A stretch of DNA of 21,446 nucleotides from Elysia marginata (lineage: Eukaryota; Mollusca; Gastropoda; Plakobranchidae). Below are positions 1-9,022 of the stretch, in pieces. The notes under the pieces are model-generated. The model saw only the letters and a program-made list of their open reading frames with translations, had not been told where the DNA came from and searched no databases. The position numbers were made by a program, and so were the translations under genes. The stretch spans positions 94,775 to 116,220 of the forward strand of contig BMAT01004014.1 of the NCBI GenBank assembly GCA_019649035.1, read 5' to 3'. The stretch's first letter is position 1; every line of letters begins with the position of its first letter.

Positions 1-47
1 TAGAGCACATTAGTGGATAAGCGCTATATAAAAATGCTCTTTTCTTT

Positions 48-100
<53 letters not shown>

Positions 101-101
101 G
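1..101 (+). repeat. 3' tail of an interspersed repeat (SINE-like) ending in an (ACT)n run
   Basis: The first 40 bases contain 'taagcgctatataaaaatgctc', a tail motif that I recall from many invertebrate SINEs and related repeats. It is followed directly by about 17 copies of ACT (49-100). A trinucleotide run right after such a tail is typical of SINE 3' ends. Only the tail is in the window, so the family cannot be named and the head is not visible. Confidence 0.5.
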
Positions 102-679
102 TAGCCTAGCCTTGCCCCCCTTTTTGTCCTCTCAGTCGGCTTCAAGTTGGGACATCGTGTGACGTTACTACTCTCTCTAGTGCTATCAATAGACCTCTGT
201 GGGTATGAATTGCATTTATCTCATTAGGGCAAGTGATTTCATAGTGGGGGAAAGTAATGCAATCATAATTGTGAGGGAAAACAGGTTGCAACAAATAGCG
301 TATTTCGTCTAACAGTAAATAAAAAGATTGCATGGTCTACCATTTCTACAGGAACATGGTAGCCTATGCCTGGCAGTCTTGCCAGACGACCCAAAAGCAA
401 AATAATTTCGACTGAACAATAAACAGGGAAAATCGGGCACATGTCGCTAAGAGTTCTGAACTACAGCGTTTCCAATAAAAAAAATTTGTGATACAATGAA
501 CTACTATTTGTTGTTTTGAAACGAGATATCTCAAGTTCTAGAAAAGCTGAAGCTGTGATTTTTACAACCTTTTAAACGGCATAAAATACAGCGAATGAAA
601 ATGATAGTAACTCAATATAATGTCAAAATTCCGACATGCGTCTGATTTTCCCGAGCCACCTCACTCTGTACTGCCTTAC
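102..679 (-). other. Part of GLYCTK intron 2, no other feature seen
   Basis: Non-coding AT-rich sequence downstream (minus strand) of the coding exon 2 donor. There is no exon-like stretch with kinase similarity here, so the next exon lies beyond the left edge of the window. The short open frame at 142-333 has no recognisable features. Confidence 0.5.
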
Positions 680-885
680 CGTAGACCAGCCTTCTCCAGC
701 GCGTCTCTAGAGCCTACTGGGATGCTAACGACTCCATCCCTGACGTGGCCACCAATAGCATCATCCAGAGCACGGGCCATGCCCAGCACCGCTTTACCAA
801 AACCAACCACATGAACATTACGCTGCAGATGGTACTCACGGGACGCTATTCTCAAGGTACACGTCGCGGCGTCGTACTTTAGGTT
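680..885 (-). CDS. GLYCTK: Glycerate 2-kinase (MOFRL family), coding exon 2
   Basis: Internal exon of 206 nt encoding residues 157-224 and two bases of codon 225. The peptide carries VHVVGFGKAVLGMA (about residues 180-193) and then GGHVRDGVVSIPVGSRDALEKAG. These match the start of the N-terminal nucleotide-binding domain of animal glycerate kinase (human: YLVGFGKAVLGMA ... VQGVISVPKGIRAAMERAG, from memory). The family phosphorylates D-glycerate with ATP to 2-phosphoglycerate in serine and fructose breakdown; loss in humans causes D-glyceric aciduria. The acceptor reads ctttgcag before AAC at 885. The donor reads CG, then GTAAGG after 680. The incoming phase is 0, which fits exon 1, and the outgoing phase is 2. 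The reading frame stays open upstream of the acceptor, but that part (886-1014) has no family similarity and is read as intron. Confidence 0.9.
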
Positions 886-2129
886 CTGCAAAGTTTGAGA
901 TTTGCAACTATGTTGGAATAAAATAACTTGTAGGACAGAAAATGCTGGGATGGTATATAACATTGTTTTTTTTTTTAAATCCTTCTCTTCTTTTTCTCCT
1001 ACAAAATATATCACAATGACTGGATATTCTTAAAAAAATATTCCGACTTCTAATTGCAGACAGCTTGTAGTTACTTAAATATTTTTTTCCATTATTTACT
1101 ATTTAGAAAACATTTTAGAAGCTGATTCAACAAAAAAAACTTTTATAAAGAATACCGGTACGCATATAAAATCGCATAAGAATGCAAGCTGACACGCCGG
1201 TAAATTTAAAACATCTAAAATACATTTTTAATCACACCTTTTATAATTACGTGTGTTTTTTTTTGTAGTATTTTGAAGAGGAGCGGGAATTTTATATCAA
1301 ACATGTTCTCTGAGGGGTGGACATAACAAATATTTTTAATAGATGTATTTCATGTAAAGACTATAAAATATATTGACCTATCGGGAATTAGAAAATTAAA
1401 AAGCATGAAGTAAATGCTTACAAACTGTCAAAACTTCAGTGTGTCAAAATTGTTATTGTATCTTAGATAACGTATACCGTGGCTGCCTCAAAATATCAGA
1501 TTTCTGCGGATGAATTATATTTAAGTTAACGACTGCCTAGCTCATTTAAACTTTGATTTATTGCTGGACGACTTGACTAAAAATGTGTCAAAGAAAAGAA
1601 AAGACATATCACGACCTATCGAGTCTGTACTTTAGTACATTTTTTCTTAAAACCGCTCATGGAACTGACGACGTGAATGTAATACTAGCCGTCGAGTTTC
1701 AGCTTCAATCAAAAGGTCTAACTGTGCAACGTCAGGTCTTCCCAGTTCAATAAGGCGTACTGAAAGGTCATGCCTGCCATTGTCAATGAATATAGCTAGT
1801 CCGTTTTTTTAACAGCTGTGTATATTTACAACACACCAACTTCGAATTACGACTAGATTGTGTACAGTTTTTTATGAAGTCAAGATTAACACTATCACAG
1901 ATGTCAAAGATTGTTTGCCGCTGCTGCCATCAAACAAACATGAGCACCGCTGATCACACCTTGACAGGACACTTATTTTCACAACAGCATCAGTTTTTGA
2001 AGTGATTGCTTTTAGATCACTTTTTAAACAGAAGCCAAAAAAAAATGAACCTGACGGGACATAGTTTTGAGATTGTTTATGTTACAAGTCATACCAAAAC
2101 TTAAAAGAGATAAATCAAAAGGACACTTG

Positions 2130-2185
2130 TGAACAAATCATGGTAGCGAGAAGGATGCGGCCAGCGTGGTTCGATTCCACAGAGA
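2130..2185 (+). repeat. tRNA-like (Pol III promoter-like) remnant
   Basis: 2168-2178 reads GGTTCGATTCC, a perfect match to the Pol III internal B box. About 28 bases upstream, TGGTAGCGAGAAGG (starting near 2140) resembles an A box. The spacing is shorter than in a real tRNA and no cloverleaf forms, so this is more likely a decayed SINE head or a chance match than a tRNA gene. Confidence 0.3.
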
Positions 2186-2514
2186 GTTTCGATATCAAGT
2201 GGAACAATTCAAAGCTAGATAGTTAAATATATTCTTATATCCTATTTTATACTTCTTTTGTTCCGCCTGTACTAATAATTCGATTTTGGCTAGTTCAAAG
2301 TTAAATGTTGTTTTTCACGGGGTTCGAAATATGCGAACTGGGGTGGTATTTAGTTTTACTTGCACAGGTAGTTGGGTAATGAGGTGCTCAGAGAGAAAAA
2401 AAAAGGGAGGGAGGGGTTCGAGAGAGATTGAGAGTAAGAAAAATATTGACAATTTAACACTCTTTGTTCCCCACTATCGTCTTCACGGAGCTTCATAACA
2501 CGTTAGCTAACAAA

Positions 2515-2690
2515 TGCAGTCCAACATGAATAACTCGAACCTCGATAGTTTGAATACTTGATTGATTCGAATACTATATTCAGAGAACCGGTATTATCCC
2601 TCCTTTGTTGGAAAATTCTCACTTGAAATTCACATTTCGGATAAATCAAAGTTCAATTTTATTCGTTGAACTATCCGGGCTGTAGTATCT
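2515..2690. mobile_element. Possible pogo/Tigger-type DNA transposon or MITE remnant
   Basis: The left part has repeated words of the type 'taactcgaacctcgatag' and 'gattcgaatac' just after 'gcagt' (about 2515-2575). The right part, about 2640-2690, holds 'cggataaatcaaagttcaa' and 'gaactatccgg'. Runs of 'TCGAAC/GATAAC' words at both ends are typical of pogo-type terminal repeats. The inverted match is imperfect and no transposase is present. Family assignment rests on word pattern only. Confidence 0.3.
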
Positions 2691-2998
2691 GCCGTATCTT
2701 AGAATTCTTTTCAATTCTACAACAGTTTGCAGCTACCGTCTAAAATTTTTAAAAATAGTTTTGTGTTTTGGTATATTAACCCTCTTAGCTTATTTCTTTC
2801 CTTTAATTTTATACCTTGTTAGTTGCTTCTGAGTTTAAGTGACAGCAAGAGTTATTAAGGGTGGCCCGTCTGCGCAATCAGCTCTTCTCTCCACTCATTT
2901 TATTTTATCAGTTTTAGGTTAATGAAAAAGTGTACTTAAAAACCTGTAAACACGACTGCGTGACGAACAGTCAAATTTTTTAACGCAATTATTTCTTG

Positions 2999-3610
2999 TT
3001 AATCTTTCTCCTTATTCATTTCTTTTTTTTCTGAGGATTCTGTTTCAAGAGTATATAAAGCAATCAAGTCAAAACGTTTTGATTCATTTTCAAAAGATAT
3101 CCTGGGTTCAGAAGTACACAGAAATGTCTGCCATAGCAAGGTATAGACTATACACATGCTTTCTCCTCTCTTGTTATAAGTTCTGACACGGGTCTCACTC
3201 GCGGCCACATATGACTTCACGGTGATTGTAAATATACTAAATTTTTTTTTTAAGTTGGACTTTGCGTCATTGAAATGTGCGACGATCTTAAAAAAAAAAC
3301 CAACTTTCACAAGGCGTAGCAAATTGCCCATTCCTAGCTGATGAAACCCATTTGTAGTCAGCTGCCATCGCATGAGAAAATATCTTAGAAAGTTAGATGT
3401 TAAGAAGTGTTTGGTTCGATTAGTACGCAAAATATTAAACAGATAAGTCCAGGCAGTTAATGTCCCGAAGATACCATCATCATCTAATAGATCAGGAGCC
3501 GGAGCCGAACAAGGTCTGACATCAGATCGCTGATGCGAAAAAGAAGTTAAGTGTGTATAGACTCTTTTCCCTCTCAGCAGATAATCAAGTTTGCAACCGA
3601 AAAGAGTCAT
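2999..3610 (-). CDS. Unrecognised 203-residue open frame, head-to-head with the nested gene
   Basis: An uninterrupted 203-codon frame is longer than expected in sequence this AT-rich, but I recognise no domain in it. The product would be basic, with no signal peptide or clear membrane helix, and several lysine or phenylalanine runs come from A/T homopolymers (for example KVGFFFKIV and NLKKKFSIF). The start context is poor (T at -3). It begins 178 bp from the start of the opposite-strand ectodomain gene, so it could instead overlap that gene's promoter region. It may be a chance frame, an old exon or an unknown gene; chance is the most likely. Confidence 0.15.
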   Translation of the reverse strand: MTLFGCKLDYLLRGKRVYTHLTSFSHQRSDVRPCSAPAPDLLDDDGIFGTLTAWTYLFNILRTNRTKHFLTSNFLRYFLMRWQLTTNGFHQLGMGNLLRLVKVGFFFKIVAHFNDAKSNLKKKFSIFTITVKSYVAASETRVRTYNKRGESMCIVYTLLWQTFLCTSEPRISFENESKRFDLIALYTLETESSEKKEMNKEKD

Positions 3611-3788
3611 TTAGTGTAATGCCGTATTACAACAAGGATAGGACTGTTGGAGACTTTTCTTGAGAGCTTAGTAAAACACACCCTTGAAAACTTAGCGTTT
3701 GTACACTACTCTGTTGCGTCGAGAATATTTGACTCGCACGATAAAAATTAAGCTCCATAAGTGCAGTTGCTAAAACTACCTTGAGGAC

Positions 3789-5882
3789 ATGTTTAGAACA
3801 GAAATGTCATTGCTCCTGGCAACTCGAGTTTTTTATAGTTTCTACTTGTTGTCCACGGTAGCCAGTCAGGGCAGGGAGAGTGGCCCAGAACAAGACATCC
3901 CGCAGATAGCTTCCTTACAGTTTCCCACAAGTACCAGTACGACAAAAAGTCCTGAAGTGAACGCACAAACTATGGTAGGATTAGGAGGCATAGGCGTTCC
4001 GGGACCTCCAGCCCCTCAGACTATTCCAGCCCCTCAGAGTATTCCAATGAAAAATTTTGCAACACCCAGTTTTGTAAGTGAACCACCCTGGTATCTCAAT
4101 CCTAGCTCAAATGTGAATGAAACTTTTGTCATGACAAATTTGTCCCAATCGGGCACTGTGGGCTTTGAAGTGATGCTTGAGAAACTTAAGCAACATACCG
4201 AGCAAAAAGGTTTTCAGAAGTGGATAATGTCAATTGGAATGGGGTGGCATAGTTTAGAATGGACTACCACGTTGGAAATGGATGAGATGATATTGGAGCA
4301 TAACTTGTGTTATCAAGAAGCCTTTGGCAATAGGACTAGTTGCAGTGGCAGGTGTGGGCAGCCACCTGATGTCTGGGAAACTCCCGGCCAATGTGGGTGT
4401 GACGACGAATGTTTTCTCTTCGGTGACTGCTGCGAGGATCTGCACACGGTATGCCCACCTGTGTTTGTGGAGGCCGTGAAGACGTTTTACTTTAGAATTG
4501 ACAGCTTTTCAGCACCCAGTTGCGTTCATTACGAAGATGAAATACTTTCATATCTCTTCCATCCGCAGCTTACAAACACCGTGGAGCCTTATCTCTTCGA
4601 AGTTTATTGTGATTTCGAAAGATTTAAAGCTCATGCCAATAAGGACATCTTTGATGCTCTCTATGATGGACACTGTAAATCCGGAGTGATTTCTAGTAAC
4701 AAAAGGGCATCTTCATCCAGGCGTCACTGTGGTAGACCTGATGTCTTGGTTTGTGATAATGACGAAGAACCTGATCTTTATAGCGTGTTCCCACTTCACC
4801 TGCAATGCTATGATCACCCTTTGACAGAAGGAATCGTTAATAGGTTTGATGTAGGACTCGGCGGAATGGAAACAATTTCGATCCACGAGGATTGTCGGCA
4901 CTTGCGTCTGCCTCCAGAACTAAACAAGACAAGACTGGGCCACGAAAGTATAAGCAATGTTCCACAGCTCTCAAAGCCAGACATTTTGAAAGTAAAAGTT
5001 ACCCCCAGCCCAGACAGAATAGACGCTCAGTTCTTACACCATGCTTTGGGAGTTTTGAAATGTTCAGCTTACTCTCGCAAGAAATGGACATGCAAGACTT
5101 TTCAGTGTCCAGATAATCATCTGGTTGACAAAGAGTCTCAAACGTGTTATAAGCCAGACGAAGCTCATTTACGAGTGAGTCAACTACGATCTGGGCCCAC
5201 TGAACATAACGTACACGATGATGTTTCAAGTGCGTCAACTACACAGGTTAGCCCCTGCCTGTGTCTAAAATTCCATTTAAATATGATCACCCTAAGCTGG
5301 TGGACAATTCTTGTTGATACAGCTGCTCTAGCGAACGGCCTTTGTAGACTTAAGATTTCTAATTCACTAGGTAGAGAAAAATCGAACAGCCAAAACGGTG
5401 AGTTATCGCGGAACGAACTAGAAGCCATTGTAAAAGGATTATTTAATAAAAGTCGGGGTGGTGGTGAAAGAAACATAAGTGACCTCACAGAAGCAAGAGC
5501 TTTAGGTGAAAGTTTTAGTGGTGATGGAGATAGCGACACTGGTCATTACGCAGTAAAGGAAAATGAAACGCTGTTTGTTTCAAATTACTTCTCGGATTTT
5601 TTTCTGCAGATATGGCAAAATTCTATGTATCATTGCGCAGAGGAAAAGAGCTCTGGGATTTCCGCGTGCTTCTTTCAGAGAGAATCGACCCAGCACTATA
5701 AAACATGTTTTTTGGTGAAACCGCAGACACGGAGACCGCTGAGAATTTCCGAATCCGAAACATCACCGTTTATTGAGCAATCTGCTAGAGCTACATGCCT
5801 AATGTGTGGATCTGTACCAGCGGTTAAACTTTCCCTCAGTTTATTTGTTTTTAAAATATACGATTTTCTGAAAGAATTTTAA
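3789..5882 (+). CDS. Secreted somatomedin-B domain protein, nested in the GLYCTK intron on the opposite strand
   Basis: A 697-residue single open frame. Residues 1-26 form a signal peptide: a hydrophobic stretch ending in TVAS, with probable cleavage before QG. Residues 27-180 are a Ser/Thr/Pro-rich linker with a small APQTIP/APQSIP repeat. Residues 184-222 are a complete somatomedin-B domain with eight cysteines (185, 189, 202, 204, 208, 214, 215, 222) and the CGCDDEC and DCC motifs, a disulfide knot known from vitronectin and ENPP proteins. Residues 230-455 are a cysteine-spaced ectodomain (for example RHCGRPDVLVC and WTCKTFQCP) that ends in the pair C440/C453. There are about seven N-glycosylation sequons. 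The last 200 residues are less convincing, and no transmembrane segment is clear. Similar ectodomains in molluscs sit on seven-helix adhesion-type receptors, but no such region is in the window. It could be a secreted ligand or matrix protein, a receptor whose later exons I missed, or a truncated copy. A second ATG at 3804 would keep the signal peptide. Confidence 0.75.
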   Translation: MFRTEMSLLLATRVFYSFYLLSTVASQGRESGPEQDIPQIASLQFPTSTSTTKSPEVNAQTMVGLGGIGVPGPPAPQTIPAPQSIPMKNFATPSFVSEPPWYLNPSSNVNETFVMTNLSQSGTVGFEVMLEKLKQHTEQKGFQKWIMSIGMGWHSLEWTTTLEMDEMILEHNLCYQEAFGNRTSCSGRCGQPPDVWETPGQCGCDDECFLFGDCCEDLHTVCPPVFVEAVKTFYFRIDSFSAPSCVHYEDEILSYLFHPQLTNTVEPYLFEVYCDFERFKAHANKDIFDALYDGHCKSGVISSNKRASSSRRHCGRPDVLVCDNDEEPDLYSVFPLHLQCYDHPLTEGIVNRFDVGLGGMETISIHEDCRHLRLPPELNKTRLGHESISNVPQLSKPDILKVKVTPSPDRIDAQFLHHALGVLKCSAYSRKKWTCKTFQCPDNHLVDKESQTCYKPDEAHLRVSQLRSGPTEHNVHDDVSSASTTQVSPCLCLKFHLNMITLSWWTILVDTAALANGLCRLKISNSLGREKSNSQNGELSRNELEAIVKGLFNKSRGGGERNISDLTEARALGESFSGDGDSDTGHYAVKENETLFVSNYFSDFFLQIWQNSMYHCAEEKSSGISACFFQRESTQHYKTCFLVKPQTRRPLRISESETSPFIEQSARATCLMCGSVPAVKLSLSLFVFKIYDFLKEF
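5247..5609 (+). other. Possible retained intron (exitron-like) inside the somatomedin-B gene
   Basis: CAG|GTTAGC at 5246/5247 is a plausible donor. At 5609 a strong acceptor follows a T-rich tract (ggatttttttctgcag). The interval is 363 nt, a multiple of three, and open throughout, so both the spliced and unspliced transcripts would be read in one frame. Splicing would remove residues 487-607. The stretch also reads like ordinary polar coding sequence from about residue 525 to 600, so it may simply be exon. Confidence 0.3.
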
Positions 5883-7326
5883 GGAACATAACTATTAATA
5901 TAAAAATGTACTAATGAATCTTGAGTTATAAAAACCAGATAAGGCCTACATTTGAAACTTTTGAGGGGCAAAACATTAAAGTCAACATAGACCTTTTTCT
6001 CCTATGAATTTCTTAATCCAATTAGCTTTGCTCTAAAAAAGAAAAAAAATATATATTTAGCCTCTGTGGTTTGTACACTTTTTGGTTAATAACTCAAGCT
6101 TTATTTCCTTCCCTGCTCAGTGGTGAAGATGTTAGCTATGGTACATTTTACTTCGACCTATTTTATTATTCCACTAAATTCTTACTTACTTTCCAATTTC
6201 ATGCCTGTTTCCTTCTATACCACGACCAGTTCCACTAATTCGGATATAAAAAGTTGGGATCGAACCAAAGCGTTTAAAAGTAAAGATTTTCTTAGGACAA
6301 TTTTACTCTCTGTTTCTAACAACAAGTTTGAGGGGTTACATTCTTTAAATTCTAACTGAAAATTACGAATGTAGATCTAGTTCATCAACGTAGTATACCA
6401 TAGCAAACCAATGAAAACAGTGACCTTCGTGAATTACGTAACCTGACCAGCACAGCCTAGGCTCTACGGCTAAAACAGAAGAAAACATGACACGCAGTGC
6501 CTAACATCGAAGAAAAAGTGCGCTCATAACCTAGTCTACACCTAGGTCTCATACAAACTGTAGATGAAGAAATCTTCAATATCTAGCTCTAAATCTAGAT
6601 TGCCAAAATTGATTTCTAGATGTAAGTCAGATTTTAGATCTAGATATAACCTAAATTCTCCAGATATCGAATTCAACAAACGAAGCGGGCGAAACTATTT
6701 TTATTGATGTATGTTCTCTCCGCCTAACATTTTTTAAATTTAAATCAGAAAAGTATTAAATTTGAACTCTCTGAACAGACGGATACTTATTGTATTAATC
6801 CGCTGCAAAATGTATCCCTCCGCGTCAATCGCCGTTCTCTCTTTTGGTTGCTGTGTTTAATAATATTATGAAAAAAGTTCTTACACCTCATCCTGACATG
6901 CATGCCTCGTGTCAATCGCGTTCTGTCTGCATTTTGATCTTTTGCGGAATCTTGATTATAATTTCTATTCTTTTTGGGCCGTTTAGAAAGTTGTTATTAA
7001 ACACTTAAGTTCTTAAGTTATTCCTGCTTGACAATATATGTTAAGAGACACAGGATCGCTTATACGATAGTCTTGTGTAATTTTTTAGAAGTTGTTTTGT
7101 TATTTACCATAAAAAGGGATGTGTTATTTATTTTAAAAAATCGTCTTTGAAGTAAAATTTTGACATTTGATACCCCATTTAGTAGATACAGCGTTTCTAA
7201 GTCTCTCTAAGGACCGCAAAAAATACATCTTCACAGTGGAATCCCTCTAAGCCTTATTTAGGTAAATAGTTTGTTCTTTAGCTTCTCACACGTTAACTAG
7301 TGTATAATTGTATTTAAAAAAAAAAC
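5883..7326. other. Intronic stretch downstream of the nested gene, no gene recognised
   Basis: AT-rich. A polyadenylation-like ATTAAA lies at 5976-5981, about 95 bases after the stop, and could serve the nested gene. A frame at 6120-6359 is preceded by an acceptor-like 'cttccctgctcag', but its peptide shows no domain. 6560-6660 has a cluster of TCTAGA/AGATCT palindromes. Two short similar words, 'cgtcaatcgccgttctctc' (about 6825) and 'gtcaatcgcgttctgtct' (about 6911), form a weak repeat. Confidence 0.4.
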
Positions 7327-7431
7327 AACTCGAGAACGAAAAAGAAATTCACCATGATTTATCCTCAAAATAACCAGATTTTGATGCATATCCCTAGAAT
7401 GGTGTATTGTCCTATCTATCAACACAAAGTT
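7327..7431 (+). repeat. Dispersed direct repeat, copy 1
   Basis: About 105 bp that align over their whole length with 8916-9022 in the same orientation. Shared blocks include AACTCGA(G/A)AACGAAAAA near the left end, a CCAGATTTTG/TCAGACTTTG block in the middle, and CTATCAACAC(C)AAA at the right end. The two copies differ at many positions, so this is an old family. I do not recognise it. Confidence 0.5.
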
Positions 7432-8104
7432 GTTTTTTTTTAGCCATTTTCCGAACCCGCAACTGTTGGCCAAAAACTTCGCTATTTTTTTTCTAAAGAT
7501 AGGATTAGTACAGTGCCCGCGATTTCACGAATTAAAGTCATGAATGTAAGACTGCACAAAGCCTCAATAAAAACGTCTCGTTCCTTTCTTTTAAATTTGT
7601 TCTCATAATTATGTTGCATTTATTTATCTACATCAGACTTTATTTCTCTTACTTTCTGCCCGTCTGATTTTGTCTATGATTATTTTCCTTTCAACGCCTT
7701 CACGTTATTTTCTTTATCTCGCTAGTAAGACCGCTTCTTTATCCTATTCCACTTCTACACCCACCTTCCAATGAAAATTCATACATGTCTGTTTGCCTCT
7801 CCCTCCAATTCGGTTAAGGAACCAATAATATTGGCATATTATGGCAAACTCATCATCGTCGGAGCCACTTTCACCTCCATTCTTGCCATCTTCAAGCTCG
7901 GGTGTGGTGCCTTTGACCCCGTCCTAGCGCAACACTGGCTTGGACGTTGCCAAGGTGGACTTTGAAGTCTCGTAACCTCAAGTTGAGGGAGGTACCTTTT
8001 GTACTCCCTGATTATCAGGGCTGACTTCAGGGTTATCTTCCCTCACACTTTCCACAAGAAGCAGGAGATACATGTTTCTCCTCCTCTTTGTCCCAGTCCA
8101 CTCC
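7432..8104. other. Intronic stretch with a GC-richer, coding-like patch
   Basis: Mostly AT-rich. About 7845-7985 is clearly richer in G and C. Read on the minus strand it gives the acidic peptide ELEDGKNGGESGSDDDEFA, which looks more like the end of a real protein than random sequence. The frame is short, and I cannot connect it to a known family. Confidence 0.3.
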
Positions 8105-8180
8105 TACACTCCCTCCCCCTCTCTCTAACTCTCTGTCTCTGTCTCTCGCTCTCTGTGTTTCTCTCTCTCTCTCGCTCTGT
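8105..8180 (+). repeat. CT-rich microsatellite
   Basis: An imperfect (CT)n tract with CTGT and CTCG interruptions. The frame running through it (7999-8235) reads as leucine and serine repeats and is not a gene. Confidence 0.85.
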
Positions 8181-8488
8181 TTATACATGTCCCTTTGTCA
8201 CTCCTTCCACCTTCTCTTTTGACCTTAAATCATGAGTTTTCTGTTGCCAGGCCCGCCAGATATCGTCAAAGACAGTTTCGTTCCTTAGATCTTCATCTCG
8301 ATGTATTGCAAGATTTTAGTTGAAAAAACTGATTGTTTTGGATAGCCTATGTTCTTTTTTTTCAGTTTTACACCCCCTAAGCTTTTCGAAGATAAATATA
8401 GAGAGAGACTAGCTCATCTACAGCCGATCTTGTTGTAGACGGCAAAGTTTGGCTCTCTCAGTCAGCGCAATCTAGCTCCAAGTCGGGC

Positions 8489-8816
8489 AAGTCGGCGGGA
8501 GGCTAGGTTGTTTTAATTTTAACGTCTTTTTTCAACTGCTTGAAGGTTATATCAGAGACGGCGCTTGGGACAATTGAAAGCATGCTGCCACAATGTGATG
8601 TAAGGAGCGCTTGCATACACCACACTCAGTCACATTATCCTGACACCGGGCCGACCAGATTTAGCACTAAATCCATAATGCCAGATACTAGGCGGATCAG
8701 CTGCAAATACCAATTTTCAAGTCCTTGTTTTGACTCGGCCGGGGATCAATCCACGCACCTCTCGATCTCTGAGCGAGTGCCTTACCGCTAAGCTACAGAG
8801 CCGGTAAGTCGGCGGG
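8489..8816 (-). mobile_element. tRNA-derived SINE with target-site duplication
   Basis: On the minus strand the head begins near 8804 with GGCTCTGTAGCTTAGCGG. The A box TAGCTTAGCGG is at 8795-8785 and the B-box-like GGATTGATCCC at 8752-8742, at the 54-nt span of a true tRNA. The body, with words such as 'tgccagatactaggcgga' (plus strand, about 8680), matches a repeat I recall as widespread in gastropod sequences. The 3' end, near 8501-8535 on the plus strand, is T-rich, which is an A-rich tail on the element strand. The 11-bp word AAGTCGGCGGG occurs at 8489-8499 and again at 8806-8816, fitting a target-site duplication. The open frame at 8540-8791 on the plus strand is a by-product. Confidence 0.75.
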
Positions 8817-8915
8817 GAGACATTACCGCGCTGTGTGCAAGCCAACGCGGCCGGCTTTAATCTCCAGCATAATAGCTCTCACGCTCGTTCGTTCTAATTT
8901 GCTTATTTAGCAGGA

Positions 8916-9022
8916 AACTCGAAAACGAAAAAAAAAACTTCTATAAGATTTTTTTTTAAATGATCAGACTTTGGTTCATGTTCCTAGTAAGATGAATGAT
9001 CTCAACTATCAACACCAAAATT
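8916..9022 (+). repeat. Dispersed direct repeat, copy 2
   Basis: The partner of 7327-7431 in the same orientation. It starts about 100 bp beyond the SINE duplication site. Divergence between the copies is too high for a recent segmental duplication. Confidence 0.5.

Larger units (their letters stand above)
886..2998. other. Intronic stretch without a gene
   Basis: AT-rich, with many A and T homopolymers. I see only a tRNA-like remnant near 2130-2185 and a possible transposon remnant near 2515-2690. The open frame at 2286-2498 on the plus strand spans an A/G-rich tract and has no protein-like character. Confidence 0.5.

Noticed and set aside
620-814. Plus-strand frame over the GLYCTK exon
   Set aside because: It is the antisense shadow of coding exon 2.
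886-1014. Extension of the exon 2 frame to an upstream methionine as an alternative gene start
   Set aside because: The extra residues show no family similarity, while exon 1 joins in phase and supplies the expected conserved helix.
4254-5539. Several minus- and plus-strand frames inside the somatomedin-B gene
   Set aside because: They are shadows of the long coding frame and have no domain of their own.
6120-6359. Possible further exon of the nested gene after an acceptor-like 'cttccctgctcag'
   Set aside because: The peptide has no receptor helices, cysteine pattern or donor that would fit, and the upstream gene ends in its own stop.
7999-8235. Leucine/serine-rich plus-strand frame
   Set aside because: It runs through the CT microsatellite.
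8540-8791. 83-codon plus-strand frame
   Set aside because: It lies antisense within the SINE.
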